Shown in pieces: positions 56,523 through 64,000 of a stretch of 64,000 nucleotides of DNA (within the stretch, counting starts at the first letter, position 1; every line of letters begins with the position of its first letter). The position numbers and the translations under genes are program-made. The stretch comes from DATBRC01 sp036560485 (lineage in GTDB: Bacteria; Pseudomonadota; Gammaproteobacteria; Burkholderiales; Burkholderiaceae_D): the NCBI GenBank assembly GCA_036560485.1, contig DATBRC010000034.1, positions 59,088 to 123,087 of the forward strand, written 5' to 3'. A model generated the notes under the pieces. It did no database searches. It was not told where the DNA came from and was given only the letters and a program-made list of their open reading frames with translations.

Positions 56523-57095
56523 TCACCACGGCTCGATAGGTTTGACTCGCTTGAATATTGGAGATGATATTTTGTCGAAATTTATAAGAATCATTTGTGA
56601 TTCATAATCATCAGACCGAAAAGCCAGTATGTTCTTTCTTGATTTGTAGACGAGCAAGCTAACTCCAGAGGTCATGCCCATGCCTTCGCTAACTTCATAG
56701 GTATAAGGGCCTTTGTTAAATTGGATTGATATCAATCCAGCATGTGCCCCACTGTCGGACTGCGTTGAAAGGCCTGCTTTATTTTGCGCAGAAGCGACCA
56801 TCTCAATTTCAATTTTTCCAATTGCACCAAATCGATAAGAAATTCGTGTCAATGGCTCTTTATCCCTGTCTGCGCAGAGCGACAGAAATTTTTCAGTTGC
56901 ACCTTCTGATGTTTTCGTATCGGCTTTATTTGTGTCAATGCGATGCACTTTTGCATTCACAAAAGAAAATTCATCCTGCCTACAATGCGTGGGCATTGCC
57001 TCATTTGAGTGCGCCAACGGGCTATAGAATGCAATGCCATTTGAAATAAGTACGAACACACATAGCGACCTAATTCTCAATTCACGTTTTGACAT
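56523..57095 (-). CDS. Uncharacterised secreted protein
   Basis: A 190-residue protein with a hydrophobic N-terminal signal (LCVFVLISNGIAFYSPLAHS), so it is probably exported. The rest has two Cys in the first half (THCRQDEFSF; LSLCADRDKE) that might form a disulfide, and beta-strand-like segments at the end. I recognise no family. ATG 57095 is chosen because the signal sequence starts there; the frame is open upstream to 57215. Monocistronic. Confidence 0.55.
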   Translation of the reverse strand: MSKRELRIRSLCVFVLISNGIAFYSPLAHSNEAMPTHCRQDEFSFVNAKVHRIDTNKADTKTSEGATEKFLSLCADRDKEPLTRISYRFGAIGKIEIEMVASAQNKAGLSTQSDSGAHAGLISIQFNKGPYTYEVSEGMGMTSGVSLLVYKSRKNILAFRSDDYESQMILINFDKISSPIFKRVKPIEPW

Positions 57096-57279
57096 TCGTT
57101 GCCTAACTAGTTGAATACGGTAGCTTTTGGCGCTAACACCATGATCTGTCGCATACTCTATCAAGAGTACTCGTTGCGCACCCGCATGCATATTGGCGCT
57201 CCACTTTGCACGCACTTTTCATACCGCACTTTACTGACAAATAAACTGGCGCGGATTTAACAGGTTTGAGCTAAATCAC

Positions 57280-57693
57280 TCAAGGCTTCTGCAACAACGC
57301 CAACGCCTGATCCGCATCTTTGCGCAATGGACTATCGGGATGCACTTTCACAAATTCTGCAAACGCAGCCTGTGCTTGCTTCATATCGCCGGAATCAGCC
57401 AGATCCTCAGCCTTTTTGAACGCAGCCAACTCTTCTGCATTAATCAGCTGGTTAGCCTCACCCTTCCAGTAAACATCATTGGCTTGCGTTTGCGCGCCGC
57501 GCACACCACCGACTGCGGTGGTTGCTTCCAGTTTTTTCTGCGGTGTGAACATATTGATTTTTTTCCGCAGCTTTTCCCAAAAGGTCAACGGATGTTCAGC
57601 TTTGCTGGAAGCGGCAGCTTTGTCTGCGGCTAATAGCGGTTGAGAAAAAGCGGCAAACCCCATCAACAATAACAACGCAGCAATCTTCTTCAT
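57280..57693 (-). CDS. Small secreted TPR-like protein
   Basis: A 137-residue protein with a signal peptide (about 1-22, LLLLMGFAAFSQPLLAA), a middle segment WEKLRKKINMFTPQKKL and TTAVGGVRGAQ, and a C-terminal pair of helices like one TPR (AAFKKAEDLADSGDMKQAQA, then AFAEFVKVHPDSPLRKDAD). It begins 34 bases after the giant gene's stop, so it is in the same operon and may bind its TPR part. Confidence 0.7.
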   Translation of the reverse strand: MKKIAALLLLMGFAAFSQPLLAADKAAASSKAEHPLTFWEKLRKKINMFTPQKKLEATTAVGGVRGAQTQANDVYWKGEANQLINAEELAAFKKAEDLADSGDMKQAQAAFAEFVKVHPDSPLRKDADQALALLQKP

Positions 57694-57727
57694 GATATCT
57701 CCCTGTTAATTCAACTGATGACTTCCG

Positions 57728-60700
57728 TTAAAGTGCATTCGTCAATTCCAAGACCAACGCTTTATATCGTTTCTTGATTAATGGATCCTTGCCTTCTGCC
57801 TTGCTGATTGCCTCTTTCGCTTTTTTGGTATCCTTCGTCGCTTTATACGCTCTCGCCAGATTCACAAGAATTTCTGCATCGTCGGGACTGGCTTGCGCGG
57901 CGGCGGCATACGCTTTCTGCGCATCTTTGAAGCGATCCTGAAGCATGTATAGATTGCCGCGATTATTCAATGCAGCTGCATTTTTCGGATCAAAGCTGAG
58001 GACCCTGTCAAAATATTGCATCGCCTCTTTCGGATCACCTGCTTTTGCCATGATGATCCCGAGCTGCAAATGCGCATCGATGTCGGTTGGATTGCCGGCG
58101 AGCACCTGCATATAGCGCCTGGTCTTGGTCTGCAAGCTGATTTTGAGCATGGACATGTATTCATTCGGATACGATTTTTCAATCGCTTCGCGAGAAATGT
58201 CAATTGCCACTGGCTGCACATCGGGCAACGTGGCGGGTTTGTATGTCTGCCATTGATCCTCGACATTCAAGATCGTCAGATCCTTGTCTACCCATTTATG
58301 ATAATTGGCGCTACCCGCTTCCCACGCTTTGATGAACGATTTTCCTACCAGCGTTGTTTCAACCGGTATCCATAATTTATCTTCATAGACCACATACAAG
58401 TCGTCCATCGTGTAGCCATCGGCATCGGCATTGATCCCGGTTGAGAACATCATCAGCATGTGACCCGGCACTTCGATTGCGCGCGTAGCAATCCCCAGGC
58501 TCTCCAACGCAGTCATATAGAAGCCGACAAAATCCACGCAATCTCCCGACTTTCTCTCCAATGTCTCGCGTGGAAATTGAATATAGTCGACCACATTGGT
58601 ATTGCCCTTGACGATCTGATACGGATCATTCGGGTTTTGAATATAGGTCATGCCGATTGTGCCCATGGCATTGAATATTGCTGCCGCCAGCAATGCTTCA
58701 TCCTTGGTTTCCTTGTACTGCGTCACCACAGAGCGCGCGAACGATATGATCGGCGCATCTTTCGGCGTGATGAAAGATGCGAAACGCCCGTGCTCATCCC
58801 AGATCAGGCGATGTTTTTCATACACCATCAGTGTCGAATTGTTGCTGAATGTGTTGCGATTGCCGTTCTCAAAATAACTTGCCTCGATTGATGCTTGTAC
58901 CGATGTATCTTCGGTGACAGTCAAGATGCTGTTATTGAATACTGCTTTTAAATGAATCTCCTGACTTTGCCCCGGCTGCAGCCGGTCAATTTTCTGTTCA
59001 ACAGGAAAATCCATGAAGTTCTTGATGGTGAACTGTACACTGACCTGGTCAATCGGCTTATTGGTATTGTTGGTAACCTTGATCACCCCTACACCATCCT
59101 GTTCATACAGCTTGTAGGTATTGGAGAAAATATTACGCAAATTGACGACTTCAATCTCCAGCGGCGGGCGCGTAAATGCCTGCGTCGTGCCGCTCACGCC
59201 AAGCTTTTCCGACTCGGTGGCATCAATGCTGCGCACAGCAACGTAGTACACGTATTTGGTGTCGGGTGTCAGTTTGTCCTTGGTGAATTCCGGCGTCGTC
59301 GTCTCGCCGATTTTGGTATAAACGTCGCCATCTTTCTGGTAGATCTGGTATGAGCCAAAGAACGGTGAATCAACCGGCTTCCAACTCAGCTTCAATTGCC
59401 ATGGCGTTGCTTCGACCTGCACAGCATCCAACGCCTTTGGCATGTACTTTTGCGGTGTTGCGCTCACTGCTGCGCTGGTTGCGCCTTCCAGGCCAAAGTC
59501 GGTTTCGGCCGCCACACGATAGAAGTATTTTGTATCAGGTTCGAGCCTCTGATTGATGAATTGATTGGCCGTGCTGGTCGCTATCCGCTCGTAGCCGCCA
59601 TTCTCGCTCTTGGAGCGATACACCACGTATTGTTTGACATACGCTTGCGGCGCAGCGTCCCAATGCAACTCAGCTGAATGGACGCCGTCTTGCACTTTCA
59701 ATTGCTCGGGCGCCGCAGGTCTGTGCTGCAATGCAAAGGCTTGAATGCGTTTGTTATTCTGTTCTGCGATCAGCACACTGGAATTGCCTCTCGCCAAAAT
59801 AGCGACTGGTTTATCCACTTCGCCGCTGCCTTTTCCTTTGGCAGAAAAAGCGCGCAGATATTTTCCCTGCCGCGAAAACACTTTGACGCGATTGCCATCC
59901 AGGACCAGCACTTCATCTGCCACAACTGTCAGCGCTACAGGATTATTCAACGCGGTTACTTCATTGGAAATCGGTTTTCCAAAGATGAATAACTGTTCTC
60001 CCTGCGGCGAAAATACCGTGATGTTGGCACGATACTTATCCAGCACATAAAGATAATCGCGCGCATCGAATGCAATCGATGCCGGCTCTTCCAGCACATT
60101 GTTGCCGCTGCCGCGCATGGCTCGCAAAAACACGCCATCGCTGCTAAACGACAATACCGATTTGTTGCCGGTATCAGCAACAAATATATTGCCTGAGCTC
60201 GACAGCGCCAAATCGGCGGGCTCATCAAATTGACCGGCGCCGCTGCCTTCGCTGCCCATGCTGGCAACGATCTGTCCAGACTCATTCAGTTTGACGACAC
60301 GCGATTTTTTCTTGTCCAGCACCCACAATGCGCCTGTCTTATCAATTGCCACGGCTACAGGATTGATCTCTTTTTGTTTGATGGTCGACTCAACGCGGCC
60401 TGCTCGAATGCGAAGGATAGCCTTGTCATCCCGATTCACCGCATAAATCGTGTCGCCGCCATTCGACGCCAGCTTGTCGGCTTCCACCGATGGAATAATT
60501 TCCTGCGATTGCACATAGGGTAAAGAAGCTACTTTCGGAATCGCTTCATTGATCACGCCTACATCGGCAGTAAATACCGCAGCATCGCCCTTGCGTACAT
60601 CGCCGACGAAGAACTGGCGATCCGGTCCTGATGCCAATCCGTTGATCGACTTGAACTGACCTCTGCCTTCGCCTTTTGAGCCAAACTGATAAAGTAATTT

Positions 60701-61492
60701 TGAGTTGAAATCATATTTGCGCACGACAAAGGTATCGCGTTCCGCCACAAAGATGCCGTCTGCGGCAAGACTGAAAGCTTGCGCCGTTTTCAACCCAGGC
60801 AGAAAACCCAGGTAGTCGCCATTCTGCGCATACATCTTGACCAATCCGTCATCTGCGTCAAGCACATAGAGTTGACCACGATAATCGACGCCGATGTCCG
60901 TTGGTTCTTTCAGTCGATAGATATCTTTATCGCGCTCGCTTTTTTCCGCGATGCCGGGTTTCAGCTGAAAGGCGCTCAAGAATACGCCGTTGGCGCCGAA
61001 CAGTTGAATGCGCTTATTACCGGTATCGGAGACGTATACGACGCCCTCGTGATAGGCAATGCCACGCGGCGATTTCAACTCGCTCAACTCATCGCTGCTG
61101 GAGCTGAAAAAACCGCCTGATTTTGGATTGAAACTGTACAGATATTTACCGGCCGACGAGAACACGACGACTTGTTCAAGATCGCTATCGACGACATAGA
61201 CGACGCCATCGCCCGCGGCAACCGCTTCAGGCTGTTTGAGAATGGCTTCCTTGCCTTCTTTCGTCGGCAAGGTGCGCAAGGTCTTGCCATCCTTGTCCAG
61301 TACCACAATGACGCCGTCCTTCTTGTGCCAATACAAACCGTCGCCGACGGCGCCCAGCAATTTGCCTGCATCATTGACTGCGATCTCTTTAACGAAATCA
61401 GCTTTCAATACTTTGGACAATGTCGCTGTCGTCTCTGCGCTGGCAAAAGCCGCTGACAGCAAACCCAAAATTGCAATCGAAAAAAATCGCAT
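57728..61492 (-). CDS. NHL-propeller/FnIII/transglutaminase/TPR protein
   Basis: A 1254-residue exported protein. After a signal peptide (about 1-19) come NHL beta-propeller repeats to about residue 620, with lines such as LKSPRGIAYHEGVVYVSDTG and FDEPADLALSSSGNIFVADT. Two fibronectin type III domains (about 640-810) follow. Then a domain to about 950, then a transglutaminase-like domain (about 970-1090) with the Cys in KSGDCVDFVGF, His in VPGHMLMMF and a late Glu in WIPVETT. The last 120 residues are TPR. It probably acts at the cell surface or in the periplasm, perhaps on polysaccharide or protein partners. I know of no named gene. Confidence 0.78.
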   Translation of the reverse strand: MRFFSIAILGLLSAAFASAETTATLSKVLKADFVKEIAVNDAGKLLGAVGDGLYWHKKDGVIVVLDKDGKTLRTLPTKEGKEAILKQPEAVAAGDGVVYVVDSDLEQVVVFSSAGKYLYSFNPKSGGFFSSSSDELSELKSPRGIAYHEGVVYVSDTGNKRIQLFGANGVFLSAFQLKPGIAEKSERDKDIYRLKEPTDIGVDYRGQLYVLDADDGLVKMYAQNGDYLGFLPGLKTAQAFSLAADGIFVAERDTFVVRKYDFNSKLLYQFGSKGEGRGQFKSINGLASGPDRQFFVGDVRKGDAAVFTADVGVINEAIPKVASLPYVQSQEIIPSVEADKLASNGGDTIYAVNRDDKAILRIRAGRVESTIKQKEINPVAVAIDKTGALWVLDKKKSRVVKLNESGQIVASMGSEGSGAGQFDEPADLALSSSGNIFVADTGNKSVLSFSSDGVFLRAMRGSGNNVLEEPASIAFDARDYLYVLDKYRANITVFSPQGEQLFIFGKPISNEVTALNNPVALTVVADEVLVLDGNRVKVFSRQGKYLRAFSAKGKGSGEVDKPVAILARGNSSVLIAEQNNKRIQAFALQHRPAAPEQLKVQDGVHSAELHWDAAPQAYVKQYVVYRSKSENGGYERIATSTANQFINQRLEPDTKYFYRVAAETDFGLEGATSAAVSATPQKYMPKALDAVQVEATPWQLKLSWKPVDSPFFGSYQIYQKDGDVYTKIGETTTPEFTKDKLTPDTKYVYYVAVRSIDATESEKLGVSGTTQAFTRPPLEIEVVNLRNIFSNTYKLYEQDGVGVIKVTNNTNKPIDQVSVQFTIKNFMDFPVEQKIDRLQPGQSQEIHLKAVFNNSILTVTEDTSVQASIEASYFENGNRNTFSNNSTLMVYEKHRLIWDEHGRFASFITPKDAPIISFARSVVTQYKETKDEALLAAAIFNAMGTIGMTYIQNPNDPYQIVKGNTNVVDYIQFPRETLERKSGDCVDFVGFYMTALESLGIATRAIEVPGHMLMMFSTGINADADGYTMDDLYVVYEDKLWIPVETTLVGKSFIKAWEAGSANYHKWVDKDLTILNVEDQWQTYKPATLPDVQPVAIDISREAIEKSYPNEYMSMLKISLQTKTRRYMQVLAGNPTDIDAHLQLGIIMAKAGDPKEAMQYFDRVLSFDPKNAAALNNRGNLYMLQDRFKDAQKAYAAAAQASPDDAEILVNLARAYKATKDTKKAKEAISKAEGKDPLIKKRYKALVLELTNAL

Positions 61493-61553
61493 CTTTTCCC
61501 ACCATTACGCATACGCTTTGTTATGGCTTGTATAGTTACACCGATCGTTTCTA

Positions 61554-61656
61554 AGAGCATCTAGCAAAATGCGCCTGGCAGCGTTACTTCTCCTTGCCGT
61601 ACGCTCGTACTGTCTGCGTCGGCGTGCCTTGCCATACGCATTTTGTTAGACGCTCT
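61554..61656. repeat. 103-bp inverted-repeat element
   Basis: AGAGCATCTAGCAAAATGCG at 61554-61573 pairs with 61637-61656, differing at two positions. The centre contains the exact palindrome GTACGCTCGTAC and the string TTCTCCTTGCCGTACG. This type of string recurs in Burkholderiales genomes as far as I recall. Lies between the NHL giant (its start at 61492) and the cyclase stop (61715). Confidence 0.75.
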
Positions 61657-61714
61657 AATAACGATTTAGACCTGTTCGATTTTCTTTTCAAACTGGTTTC
61701 AGGTGTCTCTCCCC

Positions 61715-63754
61715 TTATTTTTCCGTACGATTGAAAACGCCATCCCAATCATCAGGCGGTGGATTCTGCATGAAATAACCACACCGTTCCAAGTATATTT
61801 GAGTCGGCATATCCTGAGGGAAATCTGTTGCCAAAACATCGAATACTTTTTTGGCATCCGACCAGCGGCGCTCATGATAAAGCGACAACCCCTGTGCGAA
61901 ACGTTCCCGCAATTGCTCATCGTTTGTCGAAGCGACAACGAATGGTTCATAAATAATCGTTGGATGTTGTTTCCCGACGACGCGGATCTTGTCCAGTTCC
62001 CGATACTTGCATGTATCACGCGTCATTTGATAAGTCTTTTCACCGACCACGAATGACACACCATAGAATTTGGCCGTACCTTCCAGTCTGGCGGCTTGGT
62101 TAACGGTATCGCCGATCACCGTATATTCCATCTTCTTGCCACGGAATCCGACATTACCCGCGACTACTTCACCGGATTGCAAACCACCGCGAATGGTAAA
62201 CGGCTCTACGCCCTCTTTGACCCATTGTGTCTGCAATTCTTTCATTTTTAACATCATCGCGGCGACACATTGCAAAGCAAGTTGCGCATGGTCCGGCTGA
62301 GCCAGTGGCGCGCCCCAATACACCATGATGCCGTCTCCGATGAATTTATCGACGGTCCCATCGAAGCGCTCAATCAATTGCACCATCTCGGAAAGATATT
62401 CATTCAACCGCGTCACAACCTCTTGCGATGTATGTGTCTCGCTGAATGTTGTAAATCCTTTGATATCGGTGAACATTACCGTCACTTCTTTCTTGTCACC
62501 GCCGATCTTGGCAGCATCAGGATCTTTCTCAAGACGCGCCACTTGCTTTTCCGACAAATAACTGGAAAACATCGATCGCATCTCGCGTGCATTACGTTCA
62601 AGAACAAGATAACGGAAACTGCCGCCCACCATCAGCGACACAATGGCTGCCAGAGAGGGATAGACCATGTTGACCCAATGCCCCGCGAGGAAGAATTGGT
62701 AATCTACCCAGATATCGCATGCCATCAACAGCAGTACTGCGGGCAGTGCCAAGTACAAGCGCAGGCGAGTAGTCAGGAAGAATGCCAATCCACCCAGCAG
62801 CATGATGGCGGCAATATCAAATAGTCCTTCCAATTCAGTCTGACTAACATAGCGCTGACTGATGATGCTGTCTGCGATCGCCGCATGTACTTCCACCCCT
62901 GGCGTATTGCCGCTGAAAGGTGTGACGCGCATATCATAGACACCCAGCGCTGTCGCACCAAGAAACAATATCTTGCCTTTCAATTCGTTTGCGGGAATGC
63001 GTCCATTCACAATATCGGTGAACGAGTAGCGCGGATAACGTCCCGGTTCCCCAGCAAAATTGATCCAGATTAATCGGTTCAAATCGATCGGAACCTGCCG
63101 CTTGCCGAATGCCACATCAAAGGTATTTACTTCCAGCTTACGTTCGCCAAGCGCAAACATCGCACCGGCCAGACCCAGGCTCGGCACAAATTTGCCATCC
63201 TTTTCGATCACTAACAGATTGCGTCGGTTGATCCCGTCCGGATCGGGAAAGAAGTTGATATGAGCGAACCCTGCCGCACTATTTTGCAATTCAGGAATGC
63301 TGATCGTTTCACCAGTTACCTTAAAATCGGGATCGTGTTTATAAGACACAGCCAGCACCACATTGCCCGCCCTTTTAAGAGCTGCAGCAAACGCCTTGTC
63401 GACTTTGGCATTTTCCGTTTCAGGGAAAAACGCATCGAACAGCACGACCTTTACGCCAGCCTCCGTCAACCGGTCCAGCAATTTCACGTACTGTATGCGC
63501 GACCATGGAAACCGTCCCAACTCGGCAATACTCTTGTCGTCAATGGCGATGATGCCGATGTCAGGATTGATCGGTATCGAGCCTCGCATCGTTTTGAAAC
63601 GCAAATCATAGGTTTGCGACTCGACCGCATTCAAAAATGAGTTCTGTGTGAAATCCAAAAACAGAACGAAGAAGATCGACAGGCAAGCAAGCAGCAAAGA
63701 CAACTTGCTCGTATTCTTGCGAAAACGGAGATTTTTCAACGGGAGGAATGCCAT
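61715..63754 (-). CDS. CHASE2-domain adenylate/guanylate cyclase
   Basis: A 679-residue class III nucleotidyl cyclase with an N-terminal membrane helix (about 22-40), a CHASE2 sensor domain outside the membrane (about 45-330: DIGIIAIDDKSIAELGRFPW), three membrane helices (about 330-405) and a cytoplasmic cyclase domain (about 450-620). The cyclase has VTVMFTDIKGFTTFSE and VDKFIGDGIMVYWGAP with both metal-binding Asp and KKMEYTVIGDTVNQAARLE; Lys and Thr/Asp there favour ATP. A short TPR-like tail follows. ATG 63754 is chosen because the helix begins there. It would make cAMP in response to an outside signal. Confidence 0.9.
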   Translation of the reverse strand: MAFLPLKNLRFRKNTSKLSLLLACLSIFFVLFLDFTQNSFLNAVESQTYDLRFKTMRGSIPINPDIGIIAIDDKSIAELGRFPWSRIQYVKLLDRLTEAGVKVVLFDAFFPETENAKVDKAFAAALKRAGNVVLAVSYKHDPDFKVTGETISIPELQNSAAGFAHINFFPDPDGINRRNLLVIEKDGKFVPSLGLAGAMFALGERKLEVNTFDVAFGKRQVPIDLNRLIWINFAGEPGRYPRYSFTDIVNGRIPANELKGKILFLGATALGVYDMRVTPFSGNTPGVEVHAAIADSIISQRYVSQTELEGLFDIAAIMLLGGLAFFLTTRLRLYLALPAVLLLMACDIWVDYQFFLAGHWVNMVYPSLAAIVSLMVGGSFRYLVLERNAREMRSMFSSYLSEKQVARLEKDPDAAKIGGDKKEVTVMFTDIKGFTTFSETHTSQEVVTRLNEYLSEMVQLIERFDGTVDKFIGDGIMVYWGAPLAQPDHAQLALQCVAAMMLKMKELQTQWVKEGVEPFTIRGGLQSGEVVAGNVGFRGKKMEYTVIGDTVNQAARLEGTAKFYGVSFVVGEKTYQMTRDTCKYRELDKIRVVGKQHPTIIYEPFVVASTNDEQLRERFAQGLSLYHERRWSDAKKVFDVLATDFPQDMPTQIYLERCGYFMQNPPPDDWDGVFNRTEK

Positions 63755-63941
63755 TTTATTATTGCTCCAGAGTGACTTGCAGCAATAATGAATGCCAAAA
63801 AGCGTTACGGCAAGTCTGGCGTGCATTCAATGTGCCAATAAGACGCATCCTGCACACAGAACTAAGCAGGTATCCAAAAGTCTTTTGGCAATATTTAACA
63901 TCAACACTGAATACCCATAAATAACTCTCAAATCCCCGTCG

Positions 63942-64000
63942 TTCCCGCGAAAGCGGGAATCCATAGTGAGTTTGCTTTCTCAACCGGCCTATGGATTCCC
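63942..64000. repeat. Nested inverted repeat running off the window end
   Basis: TTCCCGCGAAAGCGGGAA (63942-63959) is a perfect hairpin with a four-base loop. Its right half continues into GGGAATCCATAG, which is inverted at 63989-64000 as CTATGGATTCCC. This is the start of a dispersed repeat of the common 'CGTCATTCCCGCGAAAGCGGGAATCC' type; its other end lies beyond the window. Confidence 0.75.

Noticed and set aside
1..64000. CRISPR array, prophage, integron or antiphage system
   Set aside because: No regular spaced repeats, integrase, phage structural gene or defence-type nuclease was seen. The giant AAA protein has a clear histidine-kinase end and does not resemble a defence NTPase.

Overview
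The window looks like a chromosomal segment of a betaproteobacterium, most likely Burkholderiales and Oxalobacteraceae-like. This rests on moderate GC (near the low-to-mid 50s by eye), the style of the proteins, and intergenic repeats of a type common in that group. The assignment is inferred from reading alone. I see no rRNA or tRNA gene, CRISPR array, prophage or intact insertion sequence.

Layout. (1) 1-7.1 kb: the end of a GH15 glucoamylase/trehalase-like gene, then a compact four-gene plus-strand cluster: a ThDP enzyme of the pyruvate oxidase/acetolactate synthase type, a mandelate racemase-type enolase-superfamily enzyme, a YdiJ-like FAD/Fe-S 2-hydroxyacid dehydrogenase, and a homologue of the Anabaena sensory rhodopsin transducer (ASRT) with no rhodopsin nearby. 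(2) 7.1-9.8 kb: a secreted crystallin-like protein, a SnoaL-like protein and a CDF metal transporter. (3) 9.8-22.7 kb, minus strand: an Alternative Complex III (actABCDEF) operon continuing without a break into SCO and a caa3-type cytochrome oxidase. Most junctions are ATGA stop/start overlaps, so quinol oxidation, cytochrome c and oxygen reduction are encoded as one coupled unit. (4) 23.3-24.8 kb: a CBS-pair protein with a long low-complexity tail, then a 212-bp MITE-like element. (5) 24.9-33.0 kb, minus strand: a complete kdpFABCDE operon preceded by an extra 30-codon membrane mini-ORF and two tandem TTTAG-N6-TTTAG repeats that look like the KdpE operator.

(6) 33.3-42.7 kb: a patchwork of small single genes: a radical SAM/SPASM protein, a truncated signal peptidase N-terminus, a four-repeat membrane protein (COG4705-like), two cupins, DUF488, a lipoprotein, SRPBCC, an acidic protein, an RlpA-like protein, BrkB/YihY, a GGDEF remnant, a DksA/TraR zinc finger and a small eRF1-like protein. 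Several look like stress or envelope accessory genes. (7) 42.8-51.4 kb: a signalling module. A 1650-residue pseudokinase-AAA-GAF-histidine kinase is flanked by two paralogous receiver proteins, one with GGDEF-EAL output (divergent) and one with GGDEF output (co-directional). It appears designed to feed one sensor into c-di-GMP synthesis and breakdown. (8) 51.4-64 kb: an NPPW methyltransferase, a C-terminally truncated RlmI, Hsp20, a secreted metallo-beta-lactamase-fold hydrolase, an old-yellow-enzyme oxidoreductase, an unknown secreted protein, a small secreted protein with a 1254-residue NHL/FnIII/transglutaminase/TPR protein, and a CHASE2 adenylate cyclase. Three kinds of inverted-repeat element lie between these genes, and the last one runs off the end of the window.

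The strongest candidates for unusual biology are the pseudokinase/c-di-GMP module, the rhodopsin-less ASRT cluster, the NHL-transglutaminase giant, and the kdp leader mini-ORF with its repeat operator.
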